Origin: Cryptomeria japonica
Lineage: Eukaryota; Streptophyta; Pinopsida; Cupressales; Cupressaceae
DNA: 64,000 nucleotides
Assembly: GCF_030272615.1 (NCBI RefSeq)
Contig: NC_081415.1
Span: forward strand, 628,471,240-628,535,239
Reading direction: 5' to 3'
Positions 1-10,438 of the stretch are shown piece by piece. The notes under the pieces were generated by a model, which was not told the origin of the DNA, made no database searches, and saw only the letters and a program-made list of their open reading frames with translations. The position numbers and the translations under genes are program-made. Position 1 is the stretch's first letter, and the number at the start of each line of letters is the position of its first letter.

Positions 1-155
1 TTCTTCCAGTCCAGCATTTCAAGGCGAGGTACATCAATCATCCTGCACATCAAAGACAAAAGAAGTTAAAGCAAGAGTTTGTTGAAGAAGCAGATAGTTT
101 CAGAAGAGTTAATTAAAGCTAGCTTCTCAGCAACATCAAATTCTCATCAACTAAG
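1..155. other. Left-edge sequence, unassigned
   Basis: AT-rich sequence with no supportable reading frame. It may be the internal 3' end of the gypsy-like element whose LTR follows, but no clear polypurine tract is visible immediately before position 156. The LTR could also begin to the left of the window. Confidence 0.3.
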
Positions 156-1322
156 TGTCAGACGAGGTGGCATCCCAGTCATCACTTCTCCAATCGGATT
201 GGTCCACCTCAGCATGTCCAGATTCAATGTACCTAACTCATGGGAGGTGGCACAAACTTCTATGTACCTACCCCAGCTATCTATTGGTCGAATTTTCCGG
301 AGAAGACATGTGTCCTAAAAATGTAATTTTATCATTGGTCAAGCATTAAATGCTATGTAATGGTTGTAACAAACCCTAATTAGGGTTTTCATTGTTGAAT
401 CTTGGCCATTGATCTCAAATGGATCTGAGCCATCGAATTGTATTATGGGCACTATATAAGCCCTGACTCTTCATTTTGTAAAGGCATATAGAGTTAGAGA
501 GAAGTTAGTGAATAGAGAGTTGTTAGAAGGTGATTAGCCAGTTGATAGAATAGCAATTAGAGTAGAGTAGAGAGAGAAGGCAAAGATTGTTGCCAAGATG
601 TTGTAAAAGACTTGTAACTTCATTGAAGAGATGGTGAAGTTTATGGGTCGATTCGACAATTTGCATGGTCTCTATACTTCTCATATTTGATTTCATGTTA
701 TTAGATGAGTGGAAGAAATGTGCTTGATTGATGGTGGAATTCATATATCCATACTACTAGCAGTTTGTTGATTGCAGACTTGCCTTGTGTAGTCAACTGG
801 AATCATTCAGCTTAAGCTTAACTTCAACTGTCGCTTCTTCATTGATATGCATCAGCCTGATGGTGTCTATGCCTGTAGTGATGATCTGAACATCGTAAAG
901 CTTTCCTTCGAAGATCGCACTAACCTTGTGGAGATGGTCCTGGGATGTCAAAACAAGACTTAGTTAGAATTTCATCAAAGATCATTCATTGCTCCGACAT
1001 TCCTTAGTATCAGAATTAGATCATTTCCCCACCTTCGTCCTTTTTCCTTTTTTTTTCAAAGTCCAAGCCGGTAAAATCTTGTGATTCCAGCAAATTAGAC
1101 GTTTAGGTCGCCAAGTGTAAGTCCCCTTGTGATTCCAGGAAATCACATCATACCACATAGAGCTTATCCACACGTAGAGATCCTACATACAAAGAACCTT
1201 GAAGTCATCCCGATTGATCCTTTTCGCGATATCTTCAGCATTCGGAGACTTTATTTAAGAGAGGATAAGGTACCTTTAGGTATTTTATTTTGTGTTTGGT
1301 CGTGTACAAAATACACGTCAAC
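156..1322 (+). mobile_element. Gypsy-like LTR (solo or 3' LTR) inserted in copia-A
   Basis: The stretch has LTR-like organisation. It opens with TGTCAGACGAGG, carries a TATA element (TATATAAG, 453-460) followed by a purine-rich GAGAG leader, and ends in ACGTCAACA at 1322. Right of 1322 the minus-strand copia-A coding sequence resumes at once, so 1322 is read as an insertion boundary. No matching second LTR or target duplication is visible, because the left partner lies outside the window. The left limit of 156 is a guess from the TG start. Assignment to Ty3-gypsy is inference from LTR size and style, not from coding sequence. Confidence 0.5.
453..460 (+). promoter_or_regulatory. TATA element of left LTR
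   Basis: The sequence TATATAAG lies in the LTR about 300 bp from its proposed start, in the context ACTATATAAGCCC. The following transcript-like region is purine-rich. This is the position expected of an LTR promoter, inferred from sequence alone. Confidence 0.45.
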
Positions 1323-1892
1323 AGTATCCCAATGAACTGAAGCTGGAAGACAAGATATATCTTGCCCCATTGAATCACAAGAAGGCAAAACTGTCCTATC
1401 ATCTGCATCATCAGGTGCAATAGATGATTTGATTCAAGGAGAGGAGATGGAATGCAAGACTCAAGAACAGTGTCACATGTGAGAATCCCTAAATTCAAGT
1501 ACCCAAAGTTCTCAAAATTTAAATCATCGTAAGAAGTGTGATCATGATGTGAAGAATCAAGATCATCAAAATGTGAAAAAGAGTACATTGAGTTGCATGA
1601 TCCATCACCCTAGTTGCAAGGATAGCTCTACTGTCCAAGTCTCTAATGATAACTGAATCAAGTGTGAACTCCATAGTTCTCCTTGTTGCCCCATTAGTGA
1701 TCTGATAGATGGAAAGAAGATTATTTGTCAAATGAGGTACACACAACACATCATTGAAGGAGTTATCCCCAATGGCAATAGATCCTTTTCCAATCACATT
1801 CATTTAAGTATGATTGCCCATGAAAATTGGTGGCATGTGGCAACACTCAAATAAAAAGAACATAGATTGCGAAGATGCCATATGATGAGAAG
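1323..1892 (-). pseudogene. copia-A protease end and pre-integrase region (decayed)
   Basis: The minus-strand frame at 1803-1519 encodes the stretch between protease and integrase found in copia polyproteins. It includes the segment VLCVPHLTNNLLS, matching the family pattern 'vLyVPgLtkNLLSv', and a following serine/valine-rich segment. Around 1590-1560 the reading shifts to another frame (1588-1323), which continues until the LTR junction at 1322. In copia elements this region processes Gag-Pol and leads into the integrase zinc finger. Neither the HHCC finger nor the integrase core is present. The shifted frame and the truncation show it is not functional. Confidence 0.75.
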
Positions 1893-2918
1893 TCATCTCC
1901 CTGAGTCTAGAAGCCATCTCCCTAAATCATGACTTGTAGTAGCACAAAAAGCTTGTCCTTTAGTGTGATTCTTTCCCTTATCAATTTCCTTTTCTTTGGA
2001 GGATGAAGGAGAAGCTGAAGTAGACATTCTAGAAGGTAAATTAATTTTGTTTTTCTCAAGAAGATGCTTCAACTCATCAATATTGTTCTTGTAACAATAG
2101 TGTTCATCATGTCCTGACTTCTTGCAATATGCACAAAAATGTTTCTCCTTAAATGATTTCCCCTTACATAAGGATGAGGATGTAGAATCACTTTGTTGTG
2201 GAGAGGGTGATGGTGTTTTCTCTTGTTGTGGCTTTGGCTTAGAGTGCTTCTGCTTCTTGTTGGAGCCCTTTCCTTTTTTCTCTTGATTAGCCACCAAAGC
2301 TATGGACTTTGAAGACTTGAGAATCCCCATTTGCCTCAACTTATCCTGCTCAAGAATCAACAATTCTGTCAATGTAGAAAAAGATGGAGCCTAGTATGAA
2401 CTGCTTGTCAATCTTCGAGTATGGAAGCTAGAGACAAAGGCTACATATTCTGATGGAAGCTTGTGCATAAAATTGAAAACCAATTGATCATCATCCTTGG
2501 TTATACCACAATCCTAAAGTTGTGCTCTAAGCTCATTAGCTTTGGTTACACAATCCTCAATGAAATCAAAATTCTTGGGATCAAGGCTAGAGAGTTGATT
2601 ATCAAGCATGTACACTTTAACCTTATCAACTTTGCCATACGAGGAAGCAAATTTGTCCCAAGCGTCTTTGATTGTTGTACATTTTTCAATATGGAAGATG
2701 AGATCTTTTGAAACATATTTCCTTAAACTACCAATAGCCATAGAGTTTTTAAGAAGCCAGTCTGCTTGAGTATTAGAATCAACTTTAGGATATGTAGGTG
2801 CTGTTATTGTTCCATCAACATATTGTATCAAACTTTTTTCCATTAACTTGCTCCAAGCATCAATTTTCCAAGAAGCATAGTTATGTGCAGTTAACAAAGG
2901 AAACTTAGGTGAAACCAT
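1893..2918 (-). pseudogene. copia-A gag and start of protease
   Basis: This is the capsid precursor of a Ty1-copia element. The start is taken at the ATG at 2918-2916 (MVSPKFPLL), because the following ASWKIDAW segment is the conserved N-terminal copia gag motif. The longer open frame upstream has no such similarity. About 135 residues of UBN2-type gag run to a stop near 2514. The same frame resumes at 2372 with a lysine/proline/serine-rich linker, then a perfect CCHC knuckle (CAYCKKSGHDEHYC, CX2CX4HX4C). It ends at the protease active-site segment WLLDSG near 1893. Gag would form the virus-like particle and bind element RNA. At least one stop and a short disrupted stretch (2373-2513) break it. 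Confidence 0.85.
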
Positions 2919-4646
2919 GATGAAATAAAAGAGCACAAGATCACAAGACAAGATCACAAGAGAGACTCCCCCCCACGCAAAAAAAGAAAGATAATTTTGG
3001 CACTTTATGTGTAGTGCGTATACAATGGACCACTTGCAATCAATGACAAAGTGGACTTCTGATTTGTGTTTAACAACTGCCACAATTAGGCTCTTATAGA
3101 CTCAAATAAAAAATATAAATGATCTCCAAACAATTACAAGTATCAAATGGGTCAAAAGTGACCTAATACTGAAAGTACAATGTCCACTCAAAATCATTGC
3201 AAACCGATAGTAGATTATGAAAGTAAATAAAAATTATGCACTTAAAAAAAAATGGCATTTGAAAAGGAAGTCGTATGAGCTCGAATAGAGCCTTTGAAGT
3301 TGCAAAAACGAGGATTGGACATGTACAATCACCAAAAACTGAAAATTGTGAAAAACTTGTCCACCAAAATTAGAAAATAGAAACACCACCGCGAAGAGCA
3401 CGAAAAATTAGCCCAAATAAAAAAAATTTCACCAAAAAAGGAGCAAAATTAAGCAGGTTATGATCCTCTGAAGTTTGCCTTCAAAATTAAAAAGTTCATT
3501 GGAGAGGGGCTGAATATTTTTTTAAAAATGTGCTGACACAGGCCGACATCGACACTTTACGAGTTTAAAATTGATGGTCGTATGACTGATGAAAAAATGT
3601 CGCAACTCCTTTGCATGGCTGTTCGTACGGTACGAAAAATATGATATGGACGAATCAGACAATGACATGTGGTGTATGGACTGAAGACATGGCGCTTACG
3701 TGGCAAAACACGTGGCATACATGACTGAATTCCGTATGATGATGTGGCTTGCTGACGTGTCAGATCCATACGATGACTGTGTAGGTGACTGAGATGTTGA
3801 CTGAGCGGACCGTGTGGCAGATAAGTCAGGGATGAGGTGTCTGTCTGTATAGCTGAGTTAGATCAACGTGGCCGACTAGAGTGTTGACTGTGAAGGTTCG
3901 AATGAATGAATATCCACCATGTGTCCTTGACTAATGGATGTTGACTTGACACGGGCAAATGAAGACACGCCACGTGGCGCTGTCGCACTAGCTGCGTGGA
4001 TGAATGAAGTGCCACCATGTGGCAATAACGGCTACCGAGGGCTTGGTGGGAGAGGTCTCGGGCGTTAGTGCGACAAGGGTTGCCAAAGCGCAGCAACGGG
4101 CGGAGAAAGCGAGGCGGGGCCCAAAGTGGTGGAGCAGTAGACCCGTCGCGACCGGAGGTGAAGCCAATGGTGGCCCGATCGGAGAGGAGAGCTACTGTTG
4201 GAGATGGAGCAGAGGACAGTCACTGTGGCCAAGTAGATTAGAAGTTTCCTGTGGAAAAGGGAGGCAGGTCCCCCTCTGCAAACAATAAATGAAATAGTAT
4301 GGTGTCGTTGGGGGGGGGGGGGGGGCGGGTGTGAAACACCCCATAAAAAAAATAAATTGATTTTTACAATAAAAAAATCTACAAATTTAATAATATAGAA
4401 AATAAATATTTCTCAAAAATTTTATGTATATATATTTTTAATAAATCCATACTGTACCGCCCAAATTGGGCAAAATTTTTCTCCAAAATAGGCCGAATTT
4501 ATACTCAAAAGTTATGGAAACAACCTCTTGGATGCAATGGTGAGGCCGAAATTGCCATAAGACGCCTCCGAAATGAACATCTCCCCAGATCTGAAAATGA
4601 AAGTTCCAAAATCTCTCCAAAAAAAACTAATCAATGAAGCCCCAAT
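2919..4646 (-). other. copia-A long untranslated leader
   Basis: About 1.7 kb separates the PBS from the gag ATG. No reading frame here shows gag-like features. The first part after the PBS (4646-4400) is ordinary AT-rich leader. The central part (about 3540-4300) is strikingly GC-richer and is full of scattered, degenerate CGTGGCA / GACGTGTC-type words on the plus strand. A 16-base G run occupies 4310-4325. The leader is long for a copia element. The GC-rich part may be a captured or separately inserted sequence, though I see no clear insertion boundaries. Confidence 0.55.
4310..4325. repeat. G16 homopolymer
   Basis: There are sixteen consecutive G residues on the plus strand, followed by CGGGTG. 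It lies at the edge of the GC-rich leader segment of copia-A. Exact length is uncertain in any assembly. Confidence 0.8.
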
Positions 4647-4659
4647 GGCTCTGATACCA
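4647..4659 (-). other. copia-A primer binding site
   Basis: On the minus strand the sequence is TGGTATCAGAGCC, the standard plant copia PBS complementary to the 3' end of initiator methionine tRNA. It directly adjoins the LTR end (…CTCACA). This fixes the element's orientation and the LTR boundary. Confidence 0.9.
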
Positions 4660-5137
4660 TGTGAGAATTTGTTGAAAATAGCCAAGATCAAGAGCTCAAT
4701 GAATAGCACAATAGAGAGACAAAATATTTGATAAGAATGGACCGTATTCTAATCAAGATGCAAAATAAGATCAATTGGATCATTAAGAATTACTTATAAT
4801 GTAGACAAGTCTTCTTATAAAGGCAAGGCTAAGAGAAAAGAGAACACACAAAGATGACATGTGGCTCAATGAGATGCAAGGGTAGGTAGGAGAAATAGTA
4901 AAATATTCCACATGAGGTGGATCACCCACCAAAGGTGGAATTATCATCCCAAAATAAGTGGATATGATAAAGTAACAACAATATCACACCATAAAAGGTG
5001 GAATTTCTCCTACATGCACACTCCCAATGTATGCACATCCCTAAGTGTCTCATATGCAAACTACGATGTTATGCATTTACTTGTCAACTTAAGTAAGGTC
5101 TAATTATATCCTATATGAATAAATAATTACACCAACA
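4660..5137 (-). mobile_element. copia-A 5' LTR
   Basis: The LTR is bounded on the minus strand by TGTTGGTGTAATT at 5137 and by …TCTCACA next to the PBS at 4660 (or 4662). Its length of about 478 bp is typical for copia LTRs. No second LTR is present for comparison, because the other end of the element is lost. The first base right of it, at 5138, starts flanking DNA. Confidence 0.75.
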
Positions 5138-5735
5138 CAAGGGTAGCAACATGGCCCTCACCTATATAAGTGCAAGAAGGAATAGGAAATGATGGAATCC
5201 TGGTTTGAACAAGTCATTACCAGATAGGCTACATATACTTAATTTGAACTTCTGCTTATGTTAAAGTATTATTCTATTACAATGTTTATAGGGTGAGTGA
5301 ACCTTTACAAAATTGATCCCATAAATTCACAATTGCAATCATTTCCCACACCTCCTGGGAGACGAGTGTAATTTGAAACATAAAGAAAATATACACCCTT
5401 TGATAACCAAATCTACTTAGTTGTGAAATCAGGGTCCAACTCATCACATTGACCACATACTGAGAAGATGCAACTTGAACAATAGTATTCAAACAAAATT
5501 TCCCTACAAATCCAAACATAAAACCAAAACAACCAGTACTGATAAGAATGAAGTCCACAGTAGATAGAGAGCAGAGAATATGGCACTTTGACAGGTATGG
5601 TGGGTTTTGTCTCAATTATTGCACTTTTCTTGCTTTCAGAACCGCATTGAATGTAACCCTCAACTCTACTGCTTGGCATTCCTCTAAAGGTGTAGCATTA
5701 TGGGTGAATTTAAGCTCATTACTAAAACGCCAGAT
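5138..5735. other. Unassigned flank between copia-A and inverted repeats
   Basis: About 600 bp with no recognisable domain, LTR end or RNA gene. Open stretches exist on both strands (about 100 codons on the minus strand at 5615-5286), but their translations are low-complexity, hydrophobic and Cys-rich without a motif. I treat them as chance. This could be the oldest host or TE-relic sequence in the left half. Confidence 0.4.
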
Positions 5736-5950
5736 GATGTGAATAGTGAATATGGTAGGTTGTTCCTTTGAACTTAAGCTCATGTGAGTTTATCTCTATG
5801 AAAATTCCTAAGAACACGTAATGTTCTTGTAGCTTGCTTTCTCTTTTTGGATGTTACTTGGGTCATAGATAAGCCTTTGTGAGAGGTGGTGAAATTCACT
5901 CTATTGCCAACTTTTTTGAGTAGGGAAGTAGGTAATTGACCACATCCATG
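5736..5950 (+). repeat. Inverted-repeat family copy A1 (partial)
   Basis: The first ~215 bp of a repeat unit, starting near GAATATGGTAGGTTG and ending near GACCACATCCATG. It is closely similar to the reverse complement of 6335-6556, and to the direct copy A3 at 6644-6678 plus 20849-21050. The following 5951-6089 is unrelated to the other copies and contains the phrase 'ggggctcatccaaaa' twice. A1 and A2 could pair as a hairpin with ~215-bp arms. Confidence 0.8.
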
Positions 5951-6089
5951 TAAGTAAATAGGTCCAAGACCGAAGGTGATATTAGGAGTGTGGAGTCAAG
6001 CATTACAGCTAAGGGGCTCATCCAAAATTTGAAGGACGAAGAGAATCATAAGTAGTGCCCCAAAATGGAAAATAAGTAGGGGCTCATCC

Positions 6090-6556
6090 AAAACTTAAAT
6101 GCCACTACGACACATGTGAGAGACTAAATATTTTTCCTAACAATTAGAGGGCATTCGAGTCCACCCTTTCCATGTTCCTTGGAGACATAACAATTATTTC
6201 TCAACAACATTAAATAAAACTATTATAACTTGTCTAAGGTTTGCAAGGTGAATGTCTCCTAATCCCAACATCAATAGCTAATATTGAGGTCCAAGCATAG
6301 GGCACCAAGGAGAGCTCAATCTGATAGCTATGGTCATTGGTCACATAGATGTGGTCAGTTACCTACTTCCCTACTCAAAAAAATTGGCCAATAGAGTGAA
6401 TTTTGCCACCTCTCACAAAGACTTATCTAAGACCCAAGTCACATTTGAAAAGAGAAAGCAAGCTACAAGCACATCACATGTTCTTAGGAATTTCCATAGA
6501 CAAACTCACATGAGCTAAGGTTCAAAGGAACAACCTACCATATTTACTATTTTCAA
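6090..6556 (-). repeat. Inverted-repeat family copy A2
   Basis: A full-length unit in opposite orientation, about 467 bp. Its reverse complement matches A3 (20849-21285) along its whole length, including the segments for 'GAGCTCTCCTTGGTGCC' and 'ACATTCACCTTGCAAACC'. An open stretch of 62 codons at 6330-6518 shares the segment YLLPYSKKLANRVNF with the equivalent strand of A3 (21051-20866). In A1 the same frame is broken. The unit may be an LTR fragment or MITE-like relic; its family is not recognised. Confidence 0.8.
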
Positions 6557-6643
6557 TGTAATAAATGGATGAGTGCCTACTTATGGGAATCTCCATCTTC
6601 GACCAAGGGGTGTACTAGAAGTTCTTAAAGAAACTTTCATTCC

Positions 6644-6678
6644 ATTATGATGACGTGAATCGTGAATATGGTAGGTTG
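6644..6678 (+). repeat. Inverted-repeat family copy A3, left piece
   Basis: The short left piece ends in GAATATGGTAGGTTG exactly where Tat-B begins. In A1 the same word is followed directly by TTCCTTTGAACTT. Here that continuation is found 14 kb away at 20849, after Tat-B and its target duplication. Confidence 0.8.
6674..6678. repeat. Tat-B target-site duplication, left (GGTTG)
   Basis: GGTTG precedes the 5' LTR and recurs at 20844-20848 immediately after the 3' LTR. The uninterrupted A1 copy contains a single GGTTG at this point, as expected for a 5-bp integrase-generated duplication. Confidence 0.95.
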
Positions 6679-7784
6679 TGTAGACACTTAAAAATAATTA
6701 TTTTAATTATTTTTAATTCCTCGCATAATTAATTAATTAATTATGTTAATTCAAATTCCTCTCAATATTAATTAAATATAATTAATATTGTCACTATAGC
6801 ATATGATTGATTTATTAATAAATCAATCCCTTTATTTATTCTTCTAAAAAAATCAAATCCTCACAAATCTTCCTCTTAGCTAATTAATTTCAATTAATTA
6901 GTTAACCTACATGATTCCTACAAATCATCTTCTTAATTCATTCTTCTAGAAACTCCCTAAACTCACTTAACATTATTCTTCTAATTTTTTATTCTCTCCA
7001 CTCATTCTCTCTCCTAGTCAAATTCTCCTACAAATATTAATCCCACCTAACATTTCCTCTAATCCCCCTCCTAATGAGTCGTTAATGGTTAATCATCATG
7101 ATTAGCCACAAAGTCAACTGTTTGTCCTTTTCATCTAGCCACTAGCTTTAAATGCTCTTTTCCTAGGTGAATGTAAGATTTTCGAAATCACACATTCCTC
7201 TAGGCATCCCCTCTCCCAAGGAATTTTTAATTCCTTTTTATTCCTCCAATCCCCATGATATCCTTTTTTGGAGAATTTTTAATTCCTCCAATGCATCTTG
7301 TGGAGTGTGGAGATACGAAATGCCTTTAAGGCATATTTCTTGGTCTCCACACCCTCTCTTGGACCTTGTGTGAGCTCACAAGTAAATCTTAGCCCTTCAT
7401 CTCGAATTCATTCTAGCCATCCGTTTTCCTCTCCTCTTCCTATAAAATAGGGCTCCATCCCTTCATTCAAAACATCTTGAAATCCAGTAAATTTATGCTG
7501 CCCTTTTGAGCCCAGAAAATCATCTTGGCAACTTGATCATCTCATCCTTATCATTTTTCAAATCCATTCCATTTGTGCACAACATTGGAGAGCCATCCAC
7601 ATCCAACAATCAAAGGAGCACATCTAGTGGAGCATTATCAAGGGGCGCCTTCACTTCATCAAGCTCAATCCGAAGAAGGTAAAATAGCAAGGTGAAATGG
7701 TCTTTTAATGATATTTTAGCATTCTGCATGTTTATTTCGTTATGTTTTGATCATTTGACCTTTAAATCTGTTTTCCCCTCTTCA
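6679..7784 (+). mobile_element. Tat-B 5' LTR
   Basis: 1,106 bp, from TGTAGACACTTAAAA to …CCCCTCTTCA. The first half is very AT-rich (TTAATTAATTAA runs). A TATA box (TATAAAATA) at 7441 lies before the sequence GGGCTCCATCC. The LTR pairs with 19734-20843 along its whole length, with about 22 substitutions, a 1-bp indel and a 3-bp indel (GGA, near 20732). Confidence 0.95.
7441..7449 (+). promoter_or_regulatory. Tat-B LTR TATA box
   Basis: TATAAAATA in the 5' LTR is conserved at the same place in the 3' LTR (20497-20505). Roughly 340 bp of LTR follow it, consistent with a U3/R boundary here. Confidence 0.6.
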
Positions 7785-7806
7785 TTTTGGCACGCCGGGT
7801 GGGACC
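7785..7806 (+). other. Tat-B primer binding site region
   Basis: Directly after the LTR end comes TTTTGGCACGCCGGGTGGG. The TGG start and GC-rich body at this exact place mark it as the PBS. I cannot assign the tRNA with confidence without a tRNA set. Confidence 0.6.
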
Positions 7807-8011
7807 CACGTCCCTAAGAACTAACATTTTTAAAAAAAGTTTTGTGAGTTGTGAAACGCAGGTTCCAGAATAGCGCGACTGCAAAAAAAAAAAATAATCT
7901 TTTTTGCAGGTTCCAGAATAGCGGCTCTGCATTTCTACGCGACAACTCCTTATTCTTTTACTTTTCTATTTATTTTCTGTTTCTGTTATCTGTTCTATTT
8001 ATTTATAATCT

Positions 8012-8381
8012 GTGTGAAAATAGGAGAGTATGCTCTTGTCTATATAGACAATCAGAAATCCGGACCTTTGACACTTTTCTATTTTGTTTAGTGCGACTGT
8101 ATGTTCTGACCGCAAGAAAGTGTGAAAATAGGAGAGTATGCTCTTGTCTATCTAGACAATCAGAAATCCAGATTTTTGACACTTTTCTAACTGTTTAGTG
8201 CGACTGTCTGCTCTGTTAATATGTTTGAAATTTGTTACGTGCTAATAGTAGTCTGCATTTTCTTTTCATTTTGTGTTATCTGTTCTGTTTAATCATAATA
8301 TGTCTAACCATAGGAAAGTGTGAAAGTAGGAGAGTATGCTCTTGTCTATCTAGACAATCAGAAATCCAGACCTTTGACATT
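8012..8381 (+). repeat. Leader repeat set 1 (three units, fourth at 9306-9374)
   Basis: The unit begins GTGTGAAAATAGGAGAG, continues with TATGCTCTTGTCTA, then GACAATCAGAAATCC, and ends near GACACTTTTCT, about 65-70 bp. Units lie at 8012-8080, 8119-8190 and 8318-8381. A diverged fourth sits about 0.9 kb downstream at 9306-9374. Each contains an inner near-palindrome around TCTA.TAGA. Confidence 0.8.
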
Positions 8382-8410
8382 TTTTTTATTCTGTTTAAGT
8401 GAGACTGTCA

Positions 8411-8539
8411 GCTCTGTTAAATCTAGGGTTTCTGTTTGTTCTGTTAAATCCAAGGTTTCTGTTTGCTCTGTTAATCTATGGTTTCTATTTGCTTTGTTAA
8501 ATCTAGGGTTTCTGTTTGCTCTGCTAAATCTAGGGTTTA
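8411..8539 (+). repeat. Leader repeat set 2 (~27-bp units)
   Basis: About five direct units of the pattern CTCTGTTAAATCTAGGGTTT followed by CTGTTTG. The array ends in a poly-A/T tract at 8540. The ACCCTAA/TAGGGTTT word resembles a plant telomeric repeat in part, but the unit is not a telomere array. Confidence 0.75.
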
Positions 8540-9040
8540 AAAAAAAAATAAAAAAAAAAAAGAAAAAAAGAAAAAATTTTCTATTTTTTTGCCATATATT
8601 TTTTTTATCTTGACTCCATTTTCCTCCAAACTTCACCAGATTCTCCGCATTGCCATTTTCCACATTTTTTTCTTTGGGGGCCTTATCCCAAAAATCCACT
8701 TTTTGAAGCCTAAATCCCATATTTCTTTATTTTTAGGGTTTGCCATAACTTCTTCCCCTTTTATCCAATCACCTCCAAATTTTTCCCATATTATCCATCT
8801 CCAACTTTTGCTTCTTTGCCCCTCTTTGACAAATTTTCCCATTCCTTCATCTCTCCTCCAAAATCTCCATTTTTCGCTTGCCTATCCCTTGGAAAGTGGC
8901 AAAAACCTAGTCAAACCCCATTTACCCATCAAAGCTTTCTTCAAATCCACATTTGTCATTAGTAAAATTTTTTTTATTCATGTTTTTCTATTCATTCCCA
9001 AAAAATAAAAAAAATTAATATTTTTGTCATTTTGTTGTTT

Positions 9041-9202
9041 TTTGCAGGACGCTTGTTGAAGACTATTTTTCCAAACTAATCAAATTGTTTTGCAAGATGC
9101 TTGTTGAAGACTCCATTTTTTTCAAACTACTAATCAAGTTGTTTTGCAGAATGCTTGTTGAAGACTCCATTTTTCAAAACTACTAATCAAGTTGTTTTGC
9201 AG
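9041..9202 (+). repeat. Leader repeat set 3 (three ~55-bp units)
   Basis: Three direct units starting TTTTGCAG and containing GCTTGTTGAAGACT and ACTAATCAAGTTG. They lie at about 9041-9090, 9091-9147 and 9148-9202. They look like a small tandem amplification inside the leader. Confidence 0.75.
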
Positions 9203-10438
9203 GTTGCCTAGTTGATCCAACCAAATCTTGTGCATTTATTTAAACTAGGCACCTAGATATTAATTAAAATGGAATGAACCATTGTCTTATGTGTCTTTAA
9301 GAAAAGCGTAAAGGTAGGAAAGTATGCTCTCGTCTTACTAGACGATCAGAAATCCAGACCCTCCAACCTTTTCTTGTTTGATTGTGTGTTTACCTCTAGC
9401 GGGCCTGCCTTCCCAGCTTGCTCTTTGTGAAGGTAAGAGGGGAACGACCCAAGTGAGTACACTTAGACTTGAGGTTTCCAACTCAATATAATAAATAGGC
9501 CATTGACTACGAAAGGGTTAATGGTTGGGGCTATATGAGAGTTCACTCTCACATTGGGTGCTTAGTAAGATCATAGAGATCTCAATCACGCTTGCGTGAC
9601 TACTAAGTTCTTGGTGCTTCATTGGGCTATAGGCCTCAATTGCGCTTGCGCAACTTCGAAGGGTAGCTCATAATGGGAAGACTTACTAAACACCTTGTTC
9701 ATAGTGGCCAAAAACTTCTAGTCATTGGTGCAGGAGGTCGGACCTCTGAAGCGGCCCATATTCTTACGGCCCTTAGTAGAGACACAAAGTTCGCCATGAG
9801 GAGTTTTCATGGGAATTGATGCTTGGCTGCCCCGAGAAGTGAGTGCCGTGGAGGGGAGCCAGTGGGGTCAAGCATCTAAGTGTTTGCTTTGGGTAAGAGT
9901 AGATGGGAAACCAATTGGGATTCAATGACTATTGTCCTTGCCAGCCTTAAGAATGTTGTATATGAGCATGAGTGTCTTTGATATAATATGCATTTGATCA
10001 CTATGTTTGCTTTGTTTGATACATACTTGCCAAGAGAAGACTAAAAACACATCACTATCCCCAAACACTTTGCAAAAACACTTGTCAAGACACAAACAAT
10101 TGTCCAAATCATTACCCACACCAAGTCCAAAAAAAAAATTGCGTCAAAGCTCTGTCCATCCCATATTTCATAAGCCTAAGAGAGAAGCTAAGAGTCCGTC
10201 ATCTCCATCAACATTCAAGTTTGTCCTTTGAAACACCAACTATCGTCCAAATCAGGGTGGTCGTATCCCTTCATACAACTTGCCATTTGAATCGATCCTT
10301 CAGGTTCATACCAAAGACAACCTAGTTATCAAATTTCTTCTAAACCATCACTACTATACCTCCTCCATCAATCATCCTCAAATTTCCTAAGTCCTTTCAT
10401 CACAAATTTCTTAAGTCCTTTCATCACAAATATCGTGT

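Larger units (their letters stand above)
1323..5137 (-). mobile_element. copia-A: 5'-part of a Ty1-copia element, truncated
   Basis: Read on the minus strand, the order is 5' LTR (5137-4660), initiator-Met-type PBS (4659-4647), a long leader, gag starting at 2918, zinc knuckle, protease active site and a GAG-pre-integrase region. The coding sequence then stops at the gypsy-like LTR at 1322. Integrase, RT/RNase H and the 3' LTR are not in the window. Stops and at least two frame changes make it a dead copy. This gag-PR order is that of Ty1-copia; RT is missing, so lineage assignment is not possible. Confidence 0.85.
7807..10438 (+). other. Tat-B untranslated leader
   Basis: About 2.6 kb without a convincing reading frame. 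It holds three sets of internal repeats (listed separately), A/T-rich tracts near 8540-8600 and 9000-9030, and a less repetitive stretch at 9375-10438 leading to the gag ATG. Long leaders are known in Tat elements. The open stretches in 8320-9008 are low-complexity Phe/Leu/Lys runs on both strands and are not called as genes. Confidence 0.6.

Noticed and set aside
4004..4288. 94-codon GC-rich ORF inside the copia-A leader
   Set aside because: Arg/Gly/Trp-rich sequence on the strand opposite to the element, most simply a by-product of GC content.
5286..5742. Overlapping open stretches on both strands, possible host gene
   Set aside because: About 100 codons without motif, splice-site logic or homologous pattern; both strands are open in the same place, which points to chance.
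7167..7373. 68-codon frame identical in both Tat-B LTRs (also 20223-20429)
   Set aside because: The identity follows from LTR duplication, not from protein constraint; no start context or domain.
8320..9008. Open frames of 97-139 codons in the Tat-B leader
   Set aside because: Low-complexity Phe/Lys/Leu sequence from A/T tracts and repeats, open on both strands; no motif.
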